A stretch of DNA of 34,764 nucleotides from contig CAMNCV010000103.1 in assembly GCA_946534585.1 (NCBI GenBank), forward strand, positions 1 to 34,764. Reading direction: 5' to 3'. This document shows, one piece after another, positions 33,416 to 34,764 of the stretch (positions are counted from its first letter, which is position 1; each line of letters opens with the position of its first letter). The notes under the pieces were generated by a model that worked only from the letters and a program-made list of their open reading frames with translations, made no database searches and had not been told where the DNA came from. Source of the stretch: an uncultured Prevotellaceae bacterium (lineage in GTDB: Bacteria > Bacteroidota > Bacteroidia > Bacteroidales > Bacteroidaceae). The position numbers and the translations under genes are program-made.

Positions 33416-34603
33416 ATGGGACAGTTAGCTGAAAAATTTAAATCTTACCGTTTGCCACAGAAATTCATGGAAGCAGGTGTTTATCCATATTTCCGTGAAA
33501 TCACTGGCAAACAAGGTACAGAGGTTGAGATGGGTGGTCATAAAGTTCTCATGTTTGGCTCCAATGCCTACACAGGACTGGTCGGCGACATCAGAATATG
33601 CGAAGCAGCAAAGGAAGCTATAGACAAATACGGCACAGGATGTGCTGGCAGTCGTTTCCTAAATGGTACACTTGATATACACGTAAAATTAGAAAAAGAC
33701 CTTGCAGACTTTGTACATAAAGACGAAGCACTTTGTTTCTCTACTGGATTCTCTGTAAATGCAGGTGTCATAGCTATGGTATGCGGTCGTGAAGATTACA
33801 TCATCTGCGATGATCGTGACCATGCATCTATCGTTGACGGACGTAGATTGTCATTCGCCAAGCAGCTGAAATACAAGCATAATGACATGGAAGACCTTGA
33901 GAATATACTTAAGAAACTTCCTAAGGAAGCCGTAAAGCTTATCGTCGTTGATGGAGTATTCTCCATGGAAGGCGACTTGGCAAAACTTCCTGAGATTGTA
34001 GAATTAAAGCATAAGTACAACTGCTCTATAATGGTTGACGAAGCTCACGGTCTGGGAGTATTCGGTGACCACGGGCGTGGAGTGTGTGATTATTTTGGAC
34101 TTACTGATGAAGTTGACCTTATCATGGGTACTTTCTCAAAATCGCTCGCTTCAATAGGTGGCTTCATAGCAGGCGATTGGGATACGATTAACTTCCTGCG
34201 CCATTCTGCACGTACCTATATATTCTCTGCATCAAATACTCCTGCCGCCACCGCTGCAGCACAGAAAGCACTTGATATACTGAAAACGGAGCCAGAGATT
34301 ATTAAGAAATTGTGGGATGTGACCAACTATGCACTTAAACGTTTTAAGGATGAAGGATTTGAGATTGGCGACACAGAGTCACCTATCATCCCTCTTTACA
34401 TCCGCGACGTTGACAAGACATTCCTTATAACGTCACTGGCCTTTGAGCGTGGTGTGTTCATCAACCCTGTCGTTCCACCGGCATGCGCTCCTACTGACAC
34501 TTTGGTACGCTATGCACTTATGGCTACGCACACCAAAGAACAAGTTGACCGTTCTGTAGAAATCCTTAAAGGCATCTTTAAGGAACAGGGTGTAATCAAA
34601 TAA
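33416..34603 (+). CDS. spt: Serine palmitoyltransferase, PLP-dependent alpha-oxoamine synthase
   Basis: Condenses L-serine with a long-chain acyl-CoA to 3-ketosphinganine, the committed step of sphingolipid synthesis. It has 395 residues and belongs to the fold type I alpha-oxoamine synthases. Visible are GSNAYTGL, GTGCAGSRFLNGT, the PLP-stacking His in DDRDHASI (H136), VDEAHGLG (D208, H211), the PLP Lys in GTFSKSLASIGGF (K242) and the VPPACAP loop. It resembles the Bacteroides thetaiotaomicron Spt (BT_0870) much more than Kbl or BioF as I remember them, including LPQKFMxAGVYPYFREI at the N-terminus. Annotation pipelines may label it glycine C-acetyltransferase. It has its own promoter and a strong terminator, and is divergent from a lipid kinase. 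Confidence 0.9.
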   Translation: MGQLAEKFKSYRLPQKFMEAGVYPYFREITGKQGTEVEMGGHKVLMFGSNAYTGLVGDIRICEAAKEAIDKYGTGCAGSRFLNGTLDIHVKLEKDLADFVHKDEALCFSTGFSVNAGVIAMVCGREDYIICDDRDHASIVDGRRLSFAKQLKYKHNDMEDLENILKKLPKEAVKLIVVDGVFSMEGDLAKLPEIVELKHKYNCSIMVDEAHGLGVFGDHGRGVCDYFGLTDEVDLIMGTFSKSLASIGGFIAGDWDTINFLRHSARTYIFSASNTPAATAAAQKALDILKTEPEIIKKLWDVTNYALKRFKDEGFEIGDTESPIIPLYIRDVDKTFLITSLAFERGVFINPVVPPACAPTDTLVRYALMATHTKEQVDRSVEILKGIFKEQGVIK

Positions 34604-34626
34604 ACACATTTTCCAATAAGATGATA

Positions 34627-34668
34627 TGATGGCGTATCAAACTCGATGTTTGATACGCCATCATTTTT
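34627..34668 (+). terminator. Intrinsic terminator after spt
   Basis: A perfect stem has arms at 34627-34642 and 34648-34663 (core GATGGCGTATCAAAC with GTTTGATACGCCATC) and the 5-base loop TCGAT, followed by TTTTTCTG. It is closely related, when inverted, to the terminator at 21057. The remaining bases to 34764 hold nothing I recognise. Confidence 0.9.
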
Positions 34669-34764
34669 CTGTTACATAAGTAGGTGTGCATAATTATTTT
34701 TATAATTATTGTATTGCATGATGACGTAGGTTCTGTGCATGATATTAGGGCGTGTAGTGACTCC

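Noticed and set aside
33416..34603. Glycine C-acetyltransferase (Kbl) or BioF
   Set aside because: Same fold and cofactor motifs, but the N-terminal segment and overall wording match the remembered Bacteroides Spt much better; an alignment would confirm.
1..34764. Defence system, prophage, integron or IS element
   Set aside because: No transposase, integrase, nuclease-toxin pair or phage structural gene was recognised in any frame.

Overview
The window comes from a member of the Bacteroidota, most probably a Prevotella-type organism (Prevotellaceae). Evidence: gene families close to specific to this phylum (DUF4491, DUF5103, lipidated TamA, a Bacteroides-type serine palmitoyltransferase), promoters of the Bacteroidota kind (TTG, about 20 bases, TAnnTTTG), almost no Shine-Dalgarno sites, and AT-rich intergenic DNA. 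Most of it is conserved chromosome. No phage, IS, CRISPR, SusC/SusD pair or rRNA/tRNA gene was seen.

Layout. 1-1479: 3' end of a trpG/pabA-type glutamine amidotransferase, then a D-2-hydroxyacid dehydrogenase. 1514-9987, plus strand and tightly packed: panD and coaBC (coenzyme A synthesis), a secreted GH53 endo-galactanase fused to a cyclophilin domain, a DUF4491 membrane protein, a COG2509 FAD protein, htpG and a DUF5103 exported protein. 10159-11455: recX and a comF-like gene. 11480-18850, minus strand: a five-gene overlapping operon (3'-5' exonuclease, rlmI-like, tilS, beta-helix lipoprotein, cdd), then HU, a 29-residue basic protein of COX24/mS38 type, and RNase G. 19029-21029: a GH51 arabinofuranosidase with its own promoter and terminator. 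21030-21629: a 600-base gap holding an apparent orphan small transcript, a perfect 30-base palindrome and a repeat array. 21630-31058: a TamB with one TamL (lipidated TamA) downstream in its operon and a second TamL transcribed divergently. 31094-34603: a neutral zinc metallopeptidase, a lipid kinase, and divergently serine palmitoyltransferase, the first enzyme of sphingolipid synthesis.

The most unusual structure lies between genes. Three arrays (10002-10108, 21467-21573, 32060-32166) each occupy 107 bases and hold five 19-base imperfect palindromes on an exact 22-base period. The palindromes are built from a few interchangeable 8-base half-sites, GTAA followed by a variable half. The outermost unit of the second and third arrays is degenerate and is recognised mainly by phase. 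The flanking genes are unrelated, so this looks like a dispersed element family or a multi-site protein-binding array; its function is unknown to me. Second in interest are the minus-strand small transcription unit at 21175-21355 and the GH53-cyclophilin fusion.

All calls come from reading the sequence and recalling families. No database search, fold prediction or expression data was available.
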